From: Pegoplata infirma
Taxonomy: Eukaryota; Arthropoda; Insecta; Diptera; Anthomyiidae
Reading direction: 5' to 3'
DNA length: 64,000 bases
Assembly: GCA_963921195.1 (NCBI GenBank)
Contig: OY992537.1
Location: forward strand, 53,778,313-53,842,312
The notes under the pieces were generated by a model. The model ran no database searches and was not told where the DNA came from. It was given only the letters and a program-made list of their open reading frames with translations. Positions 21,273-33,044 of the stretch are shown here, piece by piece. A program made the position numbers and the translations under genes. The first letter of the stretch is position 1. Every line of letters starts with the position of its first letter.

Positions 21273-24250
21273 GTTTTTTTTTTTTTTTTTTTACGTTGAA
21301 CCAACACTCAGGGGATGCCCCTACTAATGCAGTGCAGTGTGTTGATATCAGGAAAATAGGTTGTGAGGAGGAGGAGAGAGGGAGTAGTGTTTGTGGATAT
21401 TTGACTTGAATTTATCTACTTTGAAAGAAGCTGGGAAGACCTCCGCTGGAAGATTATTCCACATACGGCTAGTACGACTGATAAACGAACCTTCTCTGTA
21501 ATGCGATCAACTGGACAATCGACAACAAATGGATGTGATCTACTAGACGACCGAGTGTTGCGAACAAAAACTCGGGCTCTAGAGATAAGTTCACTTATCT
21601 CAGCGGAACACTTTCCATGGTAATATCGATAGAACAGAGTCACACAACCCACATTCCGACGATGCTCCAGTGAGTCAATAGAGTTGGATACCCTATTGTC
21701 ATTGATAAGCATCAACGCCCTCCTTTGCACACGGTCCAAAAGCTCCAAAATAGACTTTGAAGCCCCTGCCCATATATGGGAGTTGTATTCCATCTTCGGT
21801 CGGATGTAGGTGGTATAAATAGTTAGGAGATCGGATGAGGTGAAGTACATCTTACACCGGTTTAAAAAACCGGGACACTTGAATGCTTCTTTCGACACTT
21901 GAAAAACGTGTTCATTCCAACGGACATCACACTGAATTATCATGCCCAGAACATCAAGAGTGTCCGATTCCTCGATACCTATACCACCCATTTGCACAAA
22001 TGACGCTGGTGATTCCACATTCCTGTGGGTCAACATACAACATTGGGTCTTGCGTGCATTAAACTTGACCCTATTCGCAAGACCCCACTCAGATATTATC
22101 GACAGGTCCTGATTAAGTGTGTCATTCATAATCCGCCTTTTTTCCTCAACCTGAACAAGGCTTGGCCTACGATCGAAGGAAAATGAATGACAAATGTTGC
22201 TGTCATCTGCAAAAGAGTAGATATGATTTGAAGTTTGAAGGTCGTTAAGAAAAATAAGAAAAAGGGTAGGAGAAAGAACAGAACCTTGCGGTACCCCTGA
22301 TTGAAGCTGAAACTCATCCGATGAGAAACCATCTATAACAACACGTATAGATCGGTTCCCAAGAAAACTCGAAATAAATCGAGAGAAGTCATTACCGACA
22401 CCAAAGGCATTAAGCTTAGATATGAGTGCATCGTGCCACACACAATCGAATGCCTTGGAAATATCCAGAGCAAGTAGAACGAGTTCTACGAAAACCATAC
22501 TGTCGATCGTTTAAAAGTAAGTTAGCCTCAAGATACCTTACAAGATGGCAATTTACCATGCTCTCCATCACCTTCGAGAGCGCTGAGCATATTGCGATTG
22601 GGCGGTAGTTATCAGGGTTATTAGCCGTTCCCTTTTTAGGGATTGGCTGCACATTGGCAACCTTCCAACATGAGGGAAAGACTCCCGCACGGTAAGACGA
22701 GATAAAAAGGTTGGCCAGTGGACGTGCTAACGTCGTAGAACACTGTTTCAGCACCAGTGCTGGTATACCATCCGGCCCCGGTGATTTATTTACGTTAAGA
22801 TCCGCAAGAACCCTTTTAACTGCACGTGCTCGAAAAAATATCCTGGGCATAGTATGGGATACCCTTTCGAGTTCGGGCAGTGGTTGATTGCTTTCCGACA
22901 AAAAAGAGTTTCTTGAAAAAAGACCAGCCAAGAGGTTAGCTTTATCAACCGGTTCAGTGAATACTTGGTCGTCTTTTAAAAGAGTCGGGATAGAAGAACT
23001 AGCATTTTCCCTGACTCTTTTAACAAACGACCAAAAGCTCTTACTGCCCCGAGGAGCAGCAAGAACTTTAGCACGTAGTCGCTGTTCGTAAAGAAGCTTT
23101 TCACGACTAAGTACTTTTATACACTCGGATCTCGCCTGTTTGCGTAGCAGATCAGTATTGGTGTTTTTATTGTTACGCCAATTTCTGAATGCTTCCTCCC
23201 TGGATCTGACTGCGTTCCTGCAAGTGTGGTTAAACCAACATTTATCCTTTGATTTAGCCGAAATGAGCTTCGATGGAATGAATGACTTCATTCCAAGCAA
23301 TATAACGTTTTCAACCATTTTCGCCGCGTCGTCGACGTTGCCGTCGAGGAAACAAAGTTTCCAATTGAAACGCCGGAAAAAGTCGTTGAGCTCAGCCCAA
23401 CGGGCCTTCTCATATATGAAAACTGAACGCTTCGTAGCTGTTGTTGAAACGTTACGAAGATCGGAGTACGAAAAGGATGCGGAAATGGTGCAATGATCCG
23501 AATTACCCAGAGGTGCAAATGTTTTTACTTCGTATTTGTCAGGATGCGAAGTAAGAAATAGGTCGAGAGTATTTTGGTGTTCATTCCCAACGCCCGTTAA
23601 GCGCGTTGGTTCATTCACTGCGACAGGTGGTTATCCGCGGCGAATAACTCAACGTATTCACCAATCGGAGACGAATGGTTTGAATGGAGAATCCATGAAG
23701 AGTTGTGAACATTAAAATCGCCTGCCACTACAATTTTACTGCTCGGGCAGCATTCTCGATATCGAATTTGAAAGGGCGTCAAAACCATCCAAAGAAGAAA
23801 CCCTTCCCGCATTGGGACTCCTATACAGGAACCCGAAATGTAATGAGTGTGCCCTGATTCCGAATTTAACCCATAAAGGATTAAATTCGGAATCATTCGT
23901 GTCCACATGTGGCAGGCACTGGTACACAACATCATTTCGTACATATACCGCAAGGCCTCTATGAAAGACAAAAAGGGATAGCAAGTGATACCCAGGAATT
24001 TGGCAATCCTGTGGATCAGCATCCCCGCGTACCTGGGTCTCACATAAGGCGAAAACATCCGGCCGATGGAAGCAAATGTGAGCATACACAGAGAAAAAGT
24101 TCGCTCTCAGTCCGCTTATGTTGCAGAAGTCTATACGAAATCTACCAGTCATAAAAACGTTTTTAAAATTCAAGTCAATATTCCTAACGATTGTACAGGT
24201 AGCCAACTGGCAGGTTTGATGCTGGAATGGTTACTCTATGATCAGTGTTC
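21273..24250 (-). mobile_element. Jockey-like LINE copy B, nearly full-length ORF2
   Basis: The minus-strand element has its poly(A) tail visible as T20 at 21273-21292. Going 5' to 3' it holds an endonuclease (24206-23615), reverse transcriptase (23618-21700) and C-terminal region. It begins near 24250 with little or no 5' UTR or ORF1, so it is probably 5'-truncated. No RNase H was seen. Copy A at 3573-6580 is the same family. Target duplications were not found. Confidence 0.9.
21416..24206 (-). pseudogene. LINE copy B ORF2: EEP endonuclease plus reverse transcriptase, broken
   Basis: The endonuclease shows the NISGL start, the catalytic Glu in ALCETQ, AGDFNVH and SDH, but is split over two frames (24206-23736 and 24085-23615). 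The RT covers PGPDGIPALVLKQC, NPDNYRPIAICS, DRQYGFRR, LDISKAFD, SGVPQGSVLSP and the catalytic FADD, split again near 22490. Compared with copy A, about 71 bases are missing there, between RSTC and LALDISKAFD, shifting the frame. The enzyme would nick target DNA and copy the element RNA at the nick; this copy cannot make an intact protein. Confidence 0.88.
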
Positions 24251-24420
24251 ATAGATGGGAATTTTTCATTACCATTGAAATTTAATTACCATTGGTTGAT
24301 ATCAATGGTAATGAAAAAAATTTCATTACCATTTAATGGTAATTAAATTTTTTTAATTGAAAAAATAATTACCAATTGTAATGAAATGCACCAATTGTGG
24401 AAAAACACCAATTATAATTG
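24251..24420. repeat. ATTACCATT-type inverted repeats
   Basis: TTTCATTACCATTGAAATTT, AATTACCATTGG, CAATGGTAATGA and AATGGTAATTAAATTT repeat on both strands over about 130 bp. Probably a small hairpin element; boundaries uncertain. Confidence 0.55.
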
Positions 24421-25057
24421 GTTTCAAAACCATTTGTTTACACAATTTTGTCTTTTTGAAAAGTTATAAATTTAAACATCAAAGTATGTTTTTTTTAAAT
24501 ATGAATAAAGACAAAAATCTAAACGCAAATAAAAAACTTCAAATATTGTGTTATACAAAAGTCAAACGTGGTTCATAAAATGTGAAAAATTGAAATACGA
24601 AATAACAAAAAACAACAGATATTTTCAAATATTAACGATTTTGACAATATTGTGATGACTTTCTATCTTACTCATGTATTTTGATTGATGGGAGTGCAAT
24701 TTTCTCTTAATTTGCTCAACAGTGTTATTCACAAACTTAGGAATTCTGGCATAATAACGTTCTTTTCCTTATTTATTGGAAAAATATGAACTAAAATATA
24801 AGAAAATAAATTTACCCCTAATATATATATATTTTTTTTTAATTTAGTTAATGTTTAAATTTTTTATTTTTTGAGTGTAAAGTGGGTATTTAATAATGTA
24901 TCCTTTTGTTTATTAGTTGTAACAATTAAAGCACATTTATTTTAATATTGATGCAATTATTTATTCCAATCTATTCGTACAACAAACATTCTATTACAAA
25001 ATTAAATTTAAGTGGATGATAATCAGCCTTATTCTGGAAATCAATTTTATCTTACAC
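24421..25057. other. Gene-free AT-rich stretch
   Basis: No gene or clear element. TTATTTTTTGAGTGTAAAG near 24864 looks like the right end of a TIR element whose left end may be at 20113, which would make LINE copy B an insertion into it. This is weak. Confidence 0.35.
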
Positions 25058-25325
25058 CGTGTCTATATTAGCAACTACCATTACCATCACGATGGCAATT
25101 CAATGTCACATTTGACGTTTACAAATTCCAAACTCTAGGGAAAGCAATATTTGTAATTCATTTTTGACACTTAATTGCGAGCAATCTATTGTAGAGCAGG
25201 TGCTCTACCAACATTTGTAAACTATCATTGTATAGAATTACAAAAATACTGTCTACACTAGCAATAAAATCTTTGACAATCGATTTTGAAGTATGATGGT
25301 AATGGTAGTTGCTAATATAGACACG
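25058..25325. mobile_element. 268-bp TIR element with 33-bp perfect ends
   Basis: CGTGTCTATATTAGCAACTA starts the left end and its exact complement closes the right end; identity runs for 33 bases, through CCATTACCATCA. The interior holds TGTAGAGCAGGTGCTCTACC, a smaller palindrome. Non-coding; no clear target duplication. Confidence 0.85.
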
Positions 25326-25854
25326 ATGTTAAAGACACTTCGTTTTTTTTTGTCAACGTCTCTTTATATGCATGTAAAAAACAGTAAAAACTTTGGTAAT
25401 TTAACCAAACACACTTTGTCATTTGTAATTACCCCAAAAATCTGTTTTTTTTTCTTTGTGTGCAAAATTAAAATAATTAATTTTTTTAGAATAAGGCTTA
25501 ATTTCTTTAAAGTTATGTTTTAAGTCCTTGTTATTTTTTATTGTTTATTGTAATATCTTTTTTTTTAATTTTTAATGCAATCCTTTTTTATATTTGGTCC
25601 ATTTTAAAATGATGGCATTAATTAGTTTTTAATTTTTTTGTTAACATATTTTTTGTTCTACCTTATTTTCAAAAAACTGTTCTTTTAGAATATTTTTTTT
25701 ATATCATAAGTTCTTGTTAAAATGTTTAATTTTTATAAATATATAAAAAAAAAAAATAATATTAAAAAGTTAAAATAAATAAGTGATACATTTTAACGAG
25801 TGCATAAAATGAAATTCTGACTTGTTGAATATAAACTTTTATTATGCTTTACAA
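25326..25854. other. Gene-free T-rich stretch
   Basis: Very T-rich. The short open frame at 25293-25523 is low complexity and starts inside the TIR element. Confidence 0.4.
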
Positions 25855-26023
25855 TAGTGGTGGACATTTATTCATATGCCCGTGGGCATAGGCTAAAAAA
25901 TGCGGCTGGTGCAACGCCGATACACATACACCGTTTGTGTATCGAGTTGCTTATTTTTAGCTATTGCTTTGTTGTGATTTCGCCACCAGCGTAAATTTCA
26001 TAGTATGTGTGTGGCCACCACTG
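25855..26023. mobile_element. 169-bp hAT-type MITE
   Basis: The ends are TAGTGGTGGACA and TGGCCACCACTG. A perfect 8-bp duplication CTTTACAA lies at 25847-25854 and 26024-26031. The interior has the palindromic pairs GATACACA / TGTGTATC. Non-coding. Confidence 0.9.
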
Positions 26024-26134
26024 CTTTACAACAACGATTCTTAAATCGAGAATCGCCACCCAAAGGAACGTAGCAGCATTTGCTAAATTTAATATTAGGA
26101 TGCTGTTCCAAAAAAGTAATTCACATAAAAAATG

Positions 26135-26509
26135 CAGGGTTGGCAACCGATACCCACCAAGAATAACGGTATTTGGCTACTGTACCGCAACCAATAAAGA
26201 TATGGACATTTTCAAAAGCAATTATGAAAGCTGATGAAATTTCTAGTATTTTAAATGTTTCACATCGTGTTTCTAGCGGTTCGTTTTCGAAATATAGGTC
26301 AATACCTTTATAATACCGTTTGAAACGGTATTATAACGGTATTGGCCTATATAACTAAAACGAACCGGTAGAAACTCGAAGTGATACATTTAAAATACTA
26401 GAAATTTCATTAGCTTTTATAATCGCTTTTGAAAATGTCCATATCTTTATTGGTTGCGGAACAATAGCCAAATACTGGTATTCTTGGTGGGTATCGGTTG
26501 CCAACCCTG
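26135..26509. mobile_element. 375-bp hAT-type foldback element
   Basis: Near-perfect palindrome: CAGGGTTGGCAACCGATACC and the ~170 bases after it return inverted to end at 26509, about 90% identical by eye. A perfect 8-bp duplication AAAAAATG flanks it (26127-26134, 26510-26517). The centre carries ATACCGTTTGAAACGGTAT. Non-coding. Confidence 0.95.
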
Positions 26510-26770
26510 AAAAAATGTGAAAATGTAAATTTCCGAATTTTTTATGGTGTTCTAGATTTTACTTCCGAATAATTTTACTCTTTATATTTCACATAAATTT
26601 GGTGAAAGTAAAACGTTCATCTTGCTTAACCCCAAAAAATCATAAAACTCTTAAATAAACGAAAGGAAGACTTATAGGCTCTTTTTGGACTTAGCACATT
26701 TGCTCTTTATAATTTTCTATTTTAAATGTGGACTTAGCAGATTTTCAAGTGGGTTTAATCCACCCAGCTA

Positions 26771-27551
26771 AACTCAAAATAATAACTCTGTAAAATACTC
26801 TGTTAAGTGGCTGTAATCTCAATTTGACAGAGTTTTCTGTCAAACTACTGATTTAAGGAAATACTTTGTATTTTTTTGTGACAAAGTATAGTAAAATCCA
26901 GAGACCAAATAAAACAGTTATATGTGTCTTTTTGTTTTAAAAAAATCATGAAACGAATGTTGTCCAAACTTGGTATTTTATATATGAAAAGACTTCTAAA
27001 GATGTCCTGTGTTAAAATTTGCAATAACATTTATTTTTTTGATTTTTTCAATAACAGTAAAAAATAACAGTTATTAAAAACTTTTTGTTCAAACAATCTA
27101 AAATAACTTTTATTTTATATTTATTTGAGTAAATAACTGTTATAACAGTTATTTTTAAAAAATCATCAAAGTTTATATCACTAAATCAATGATTGAAGTA
27201 TTAGATATCAATAGGATTCTTCTGCATGATTTTATTGTTGTTTTATTTTAATAACTCGAATTTTTTAAGGCTCAAAGAGTTTTTGATAACAGTTATAAAA
27301 AATAAAAGTTTTTTATTTCTGTTATTTTGAACAGATATTTATATAAATCATTTCAAACTGTTATTTTTAATTTTTATTTGAAAAAATATTTTTGAACAGT
27401 TAAATTTGATTTTTTTCAATAAATCTCATAACTGTTATGGTCTCTGGTAAAATCACCAAGTTTTATGGCTCGCTGGAAATGAATGGTGTACTTCTGTTAA
27501 ATTACAAACAAAAAACTCTGCTAATTTAACAGAGTATTATTATTTTGAGTG
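26771..27551. mobile_element. CACTCAAAATAATA MITE carrying a nested hAT element
   Basis: The left end AACTCAAAATAATAACTCTG and the right end CAGAGTATTATTATTTTGAG-TG are inverted copies, and TA flanks each side. Without the nested element (26899-27446 plus one 8-bp duplication) it would be about 225 bp. A related partial copy is at 19405. The TA target suggests Tc1/mariner-type mobilisation (inference). Confidence 0.8.
26899..27446. mobile_element. 548-bp hAT-type element nested in a MITE
   Basis: The ends are CAGAGACCAAATAAAACAGT and ATAACTGTTATGGTCTCTG. A perfect 8-bp duplication GTAAAATC lies at 26891-26898 and 27447-27454. The interior repeats AACAGTTAT/ATAACTGTT many times, a pattern of subterminal binding sites. 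No transposase. Confidence 0.93.
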
Positions 27552-27684
27552 TAGTAGAATTTTTGAGTCATTTCTTAAAAAAAAAAGACGAAAATGACCC
27601 AAAAAAGGGGAGATAGAGAGTTTATTAACTTGGAAAAATAATCTCCATAAAATTCTATTCAAGACATCTAAGTTTAATTTTAAG

Positions 27685-28210
27685 TAGAGATGGGCGCGTG
27701 AGTGATTTTTGACTCACACTCACTCACGCTCACGACAGGAATTTTTGAATCACGTACACTCACTCACGACCATATTTTTTCCACTCACAATCACGTGAGT
27801 AAATTTAATACAACTCACACTCACGCACACTCACGAAACTCTTATTTATAAAAAAAAAATTCAAAAACTAAAATTTCAAAAATCTTTCAAATTTTTTAGC
27901 CAAATTTAAGTTCAGCGAAATTTAAATTTTTTTTTTGCTTTTTTAAGCCAAATTTTACAATTTTTTGTTGCTTTTTTTGGTATAAAGGAAATATGAAGAG
28001 CAAATAAATCACGCAAACTCACGCATAAAATCGACTCACGCACACTCACTCACGCAAAAATCTTACTCACGCACACCCACTCACGCAATATTTTTCCCCA
28101 CTCACACTCACTCACAATCACGTGAGTAAAATTGAATTCAGTCACACTCACGCGTGATCACGCGTGAATCACGTGAATCACGCTCTAATCTGCTCATGTG
28201 CCCATCTCTA
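27685..28210. mobile_element. hAT-type MITE, TAGAGATGGGC family, copy 3
   Basis: It starts TAGAGATGGGCGCGTGAG and ends GTGCCCATCTCTA, with a perfect 8-bp duplication ATTTTAAG at 27677-27684 and 28211-28218. Dense CACTCACGCTCACG-type subterminal motifs match the pair at 13192-14151. Confidence 0.95.
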
Positions 28211-28384
28211 ATTTTAAGCTCAGAGAATTATTAATTTTTTGTGACTTTTTTAAAACTCTTTTGGAAAATAAAATACAAAAATTCCGTAGGCCATTAAAAT
28301 CGACAAAAGCCCTTTGGAGGTTTCATCATACTTACCAAATTTTATCATCCTGTGCTAGGTTGGAGGCTAAAATTAAATGAAGGT

Positions 28385-28830
28385 CGGTCTTACTAATGAC
28401 GCACCATTGGACCGGTAGAAGCTGATTAAATAAAACAAATTTATAAAAAAATAAACAAAAATTTAATGGGGACCGACTTAAGGGTTCAAGATAGAGGGTA
28501 GGAGTGTTCAGAAAAAATGTTTGGATTAAAAATATATTGCAGGTCGGTCATACATTTGACTGCTCTATGGGCGCTCTTAAAGCAGTTAGAGCGGTTGAAG
28601 CAAATTTTAAAAAATGCCATTTTGTATTGGAGCCCCCTTGGAAATTGGAAATAGAGTATTAGTTTTTTCTGTAAAAATGTTTAAGCGTAAAAATTAATGG
28701 GGGTCGGTCTTGCTCTATGACCCCTCTACGACGCATCATTGGAGCAGTAGAAATAATTTTAAGATTGGAAAATTACAATAAAATTTTTTTAACAAATTTT
28801 AAAAATTAGTAGTAATCGTTATCCCACGAT
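28385..28830. repeat. Dispersed repeat, second copy of the 9950-10250 family
   Basis: GACGCACCATTGGACCGGTA, GGGGACCGACTTAAGGGTTC, GGTCGGTCATACATTTGAC and GCATCATTGGAGCAGTAGAA align in order with the copy near 9950-10250. The words recur inside this copy, so the repeat itself is built of ~250-bp units. Confidence 0.65.
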
Positions 28831-29833
28831 CCTGCTGGGTAAAAAATTTGTAGAATCGATTGAAGTTTCCACAAAAAAATTAAAAAAAAATCAAAGAGTA
28901 CACACATTTTAAAAAATCAGCTTTAAATTTTAAAACTTAAAAGTATACTAAAAAAAATTGACTCAAAACTTCTTAGGCTAGTACTGGGCCTGCCAGCTCA
29001 AAGTCTCCAGCTACGATAGACTTTTTTGAGTCTTCGGCATTTGTTTGGTGATGGCGCCTATTTTTCGTCATGTCAATTAGAAAGTCATCTGCACTTATTG
29101 GTATTTAAAGGTGCCACGCGTGTTCTTCTGAGACCTAATTCTCTAATCCGCTGAACTAACCACCACTGTTTATTTAATTCGACTTCCTGAACTCGATTCC
29201 GCTCAGACAGGTCGAACTTAATTTTTTTTCTCTAGCTTGTGTATAAATTTTAAAGAAATCAGGTATTTTCACCTTGCAGACTTTCCTTGTAATATTACAA
29301 GAAAACTCAACGATAGATTAATTTTTAATGGCAGATTCGAGTTCAGGGGGTTGAAATACATTCAAATTTGTTAGTCTGGTTTCTAGGTCAGAAATTTTTT
29401 TGTGGGGCTGTGAAATTAGTGCTTGAAGAAGTATCTCCAACGAAGTTTTTATCTTTTCAAAATACTCCTTTCTTTTCGAAGATATACGTTTTATGAATTT
29501 TAATAATGATAGCAATCAATGTCATTTACATATGTAAAATACCTTTCTTGTTAGATATTTTACTATTTTTTTACAATTTTAAAATAAATATTAATTAAGT
29601 TTGGAATTTTTAAAATTCTAATTAACATATCTGAACATGTCTTAATTAATCAATGAATTTTAAATGTTAAGTAAGGTTAGTGCGTCAGCACATACAGATA
29701 ATACTCTGAGGTACGTTTCGAATGTAAAATGGTACACATTGTGAATTTACGATACTATAATTTATCATATTATGCATTCATTCATTAAGTTTTGAATGAA
29801 ACGTATTTGTTATCTACGATTACATATAGGTGC
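28831..29833. other. Gene-free stretch
   Basis: No supported gene. A 65-codon minus-strand frame (29515-29318) has mixed composition (KRISSKRKEYFEKIK...) and could be a scrap of an old coding element, but shows no family motif. Confidence 0.4.
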
Positions 29834-29841
29834 ATTTAAAC

Positions 29842-30898
29842 CAGGGTTGCAAAAGTTGGTACAATTGTACTTTTTTTGATACAATTCAAAGCTCAAAAGT
29901 ACAATGGTACACCAATGACTCATTTGGTACAATTTAAGAACTTTCTCAACTGAGGGTTTTTCCATGGAATTTTCCCAGTTTATAATTTTCAAGAAGTAAT
30001 CTTCCTGAAAAATTTTTCACAACTTCAAAAGTGGGTGATTTTTTGTAGTAATGAGTTAAAATTTCGAGAAATTATTCTTATCAGGTATGCATACTTGGTT
30101 AAAAATTATTTCATGTTTTTTTAAAAGTTCAAAAGAAGGCTGATTTCAGATTTTCATTCATTTTTATAGAAATCAGACGATCTGTTTCGAGTAGTAGTTC
30201 ACCATTACTACATCTTTTGTTGAATATCGAGAAAGTATTCTTATCATACACACACAAAATTATTGGCTAAAAATATTTAATTAAAACAATTGATCAACAA
30301 AATTTAAATGAATCATAGTTGTTTTGATCAACATTTTTGTTATTTTCTTTTACTGCTGAACTATAATTTTGTTATGAGCTTACAGTTAATTAATTCGTTA
30401 AATCGATCATTATTTTGATTGACTACAAATAAAAAAATTATAAAATTTATGATCAAAATTAAAACATGTTTGATTAAAAAAATATTTAATTATTCACCTA
30501 TTCATTTGGTGATTGATGGAAACAAAAATTTTCTTCATCGGAGGAGTTTTAATCAAAAAATTGGCAAAAAATAATTTCATGTTTTTTTTTTTTTTAAACT
30601 CCCACAGATTGTTATTAAAGTCCAAAAAAAATCCCCGTCCAAATGGGCGGGGATTTTCATACATTTGTATGGAAATCGGCCGATCTTTTTCGAGTAGTAC
30701 GCCTATGCCACAATTTTTGCAGAAATGAGTTGAAATTTCAAGGAAGTATTCTCGAAATGTATGCTAAGTATAATATTTTTCCATTTTTTTTTTTTTTAAT
30801 TTTGCATAAAAAATTCGGATTTGGTACAATTGGGTTCAAAAAAGTACAATTTTATGAGCTCGTTGGTACAATTTTGATGTTCTCATTTTGCAACTCTG
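29842..30898. mobile_element. 1057-bp hAT-type element
   Basis: The ends are CAGGGTTGCAAAAGTTGGTA and (complement) CAGAGTTGCAAAATGAG. A perfect 8-bp duplication ATTTAAAC lies at 29834-29841 and 30899-30906. GGTACAATT/AAGTACAATT motifs crowd both ends. Two diverged copies of a GAAATCRGNCGATCT...TTTCGAGTAGTA block lie inside (near 30175 and 30675). No intact transposase. Confidence 0.9.
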
Positions 30899-31129
30899 AT
30901 TTAAACCATACATTATATTGAAAATAGTGCTAATGAAATGTTTAGCATCCTCACGACGATCGAGTTTACGCATCCCGAAACGTACCCGAGGACATAGCCA
31001 AGGATTGTCATCCCAACAAACTGATACTAAGTTTTGTACAAAGCAATTTTAATAAATTTTTAAATCTCCAACCACAATATAGGATTATATTATATTTAAA
31101 AATGTTCTAAATGCATTTCAGAAAATTCC

Positions 31130-31830
31130 AATTATATGAAGGGCTTATTGTAAAAATTCGATAGGCAACATTTCATTTTATGGTGGTTTTTGCTAGTGTC
31201 CGACCGAATACACCTTTTTTGGCCGAAGCCGAATATTCGGCCAAATTTTCACTATTCGGCCAAACCGAAGCCGAATATTAAAAAAAAAATATTTATGTAG
31301 TAAAAACAAGAAAAAAATAAAACTCGACTCGGCGGGATACTCAAATGCACGAGAATGTTGTCTAGAATGATTTTATTTTAAGCAACAAATTTTTTTGGAC
31401 ATTTTTGTAAAAAAATATATTTAAGAGTGTACATTTTTTTCGACCGAAAAATTTTTTTTAATGTAAAAAATGTTTTTAGTTGCAAAAACATGTTTTTGTG
31501 GCTTACTAATGTGATTCAAAGTCAGTTTAGTGTGTTTTTCGACACGTGAGCACAAATATTATACAATTATTCGGTATTCGGCCTATTCGTCCAAAATTGT
31601 GGCCGAAGCCGAATAGTGGCCGAATAGTGCTTTTTGGCTTAAAACTTTTAAAATAATGTAGAAAATATAACTTTTGCAGAACTTTTATTATCAATATACT
31701 TGAACGAATGGTTAAAGCAAGACTTCTGCCCAAAATCTGTCAATGGAACATCAGCAGAAGGCGAAAAAGACGAAATAATAAAATGTTGCTTATCAAATTC
31801 TTGCAGTAAGCCCTTCATATATATTTCAAA
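31130..31830. mobile_element. Inverted-repeat element with CCGAATATTCGG core
   Basis: TATATGAAGGGCTTATTG and GATAGGCAACATTT on the left face their inverted versions near 31795-31820. Inside, GGCCGAAGCCGAATATTCGG-type motifs occur near both sides (31222-31280, 31570-31630) on both strands. Outer boundaries and target duplication are unclear. Confidence 0.65.
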
Positions 31831-33044
31831 AATGTCTAAATATAATTTTTAAATGAAACATTCTAAGTCCTGCACTTGTACCCAGGAAATAAGATTTTTT
31901 TGTTTCGCCCCCTTTTGGGGCTTAATGCATGTTTTAACTTAGTTCACTAACAAGGGAAGTCTCCCTGGTGTCACCCTCCGATTTTCATGAAATTTGGATA
32001 TGTTGTTAAGAACGAAAATTAATTCGACACGTATTTTTTTTTAGCGGCCCAAACTCATTTTTAGGGGGGTCAATTTGTATGGGGGGAAATTTACCTTTTT
32101 CAGTTTTTTACGATTTACGCCTATTTATACAAAATTAATATAGGCATGTGTGGTATCAGATTAAAGGTACCCGAGTAAAAAATATTATATATAATTTGAT
32201 AAAATTATATCAAATTATATATAATTATATAAAATTATATAAAAAGGTTAAATTCTTCAAAAAGCTGGATAAAATTATATAAAATTATATATAATTTGAT
32301 AAAATTATATATAATTATATCCAGGATTTGGTGGATATAATTATATAAAATTATATCAAATTATATATAGTTTGATAAAATTTTATAAAATTTGATCAAA
32401 TTCGATATAATTTTATATAATTTAATATAATTATATCCACCAAATCCGGGATATAATTATATATAATTTTATCAAATTATATATAATTTTATATAATTTT
32501 ATCCAACTTTTTGATGAATTTAACCTTTTTATATAATCTATCTATATAAATAAAAATCAATTGTCGTTCGTTGGTAACAGCATCAGTTGAGAACGGCTGG
32601 ACCGATTTGGACAATTTTTTTTTTGAAATGTTCGTCATAGTCCAACTAAGGTTTTTACGTAAAGAAAAATTGACCACGCCCACTTTTACGCCCACTTTTT
32701 TTGATTTATCTAAAATCGGAAAACGGCTGCACCGATTTGGGTAATTTTTTATTTAAATGTTCGTAGTAATCCAATTTAAGTTTTTACTGAAAGAAAAATC
32801 GACCACGCCCACTTTTACACCCACTTTTCCAATTTATCTAAAATCTGAGAATGGATGGGCCGATTTGACACAATTTTTTTAAATGAATTTTCTTCATATT
32901 CCAACTTTTGTTTTTACGAAAAAAGAAATAGACGACGCACACTTTGGCTAATTTTTGATGAAAATGTTCGTCATAATTCAACTAGGGTTTTCACGGATAG
33001 TAAAATTTCCCACGCCCACTTTTTTCTATGTATCGAAAGAACTA

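Noticed and set aside
22888..23496. Plus-strand ORFs across LINE copy B
   Set aside because: Shadows of the minus-strand RT/endonuclease frames.
20113..24884. TIR pair TTTACACTCAAAAAAATAA enclosing LINE copy B
   Set aside because: Ends are A/T runs plus CACTCAAA, common by chance and in several families here; no target duplication beyond TA-like bases.
29000..29300. Possible tRNA or structured RNA in the GC-richer patch
   Set aside because: No A-box/B-box pair or cloverleaf could be drawn; no tRNA gene was found anywhere in the window.
29318..29515. 65-codon minus-strand ORF with charged, coiled-coil-like composition
   Set aside because: No family motif, no splice partners and surrounded by repeats; could be an old element scrap but not supportable.
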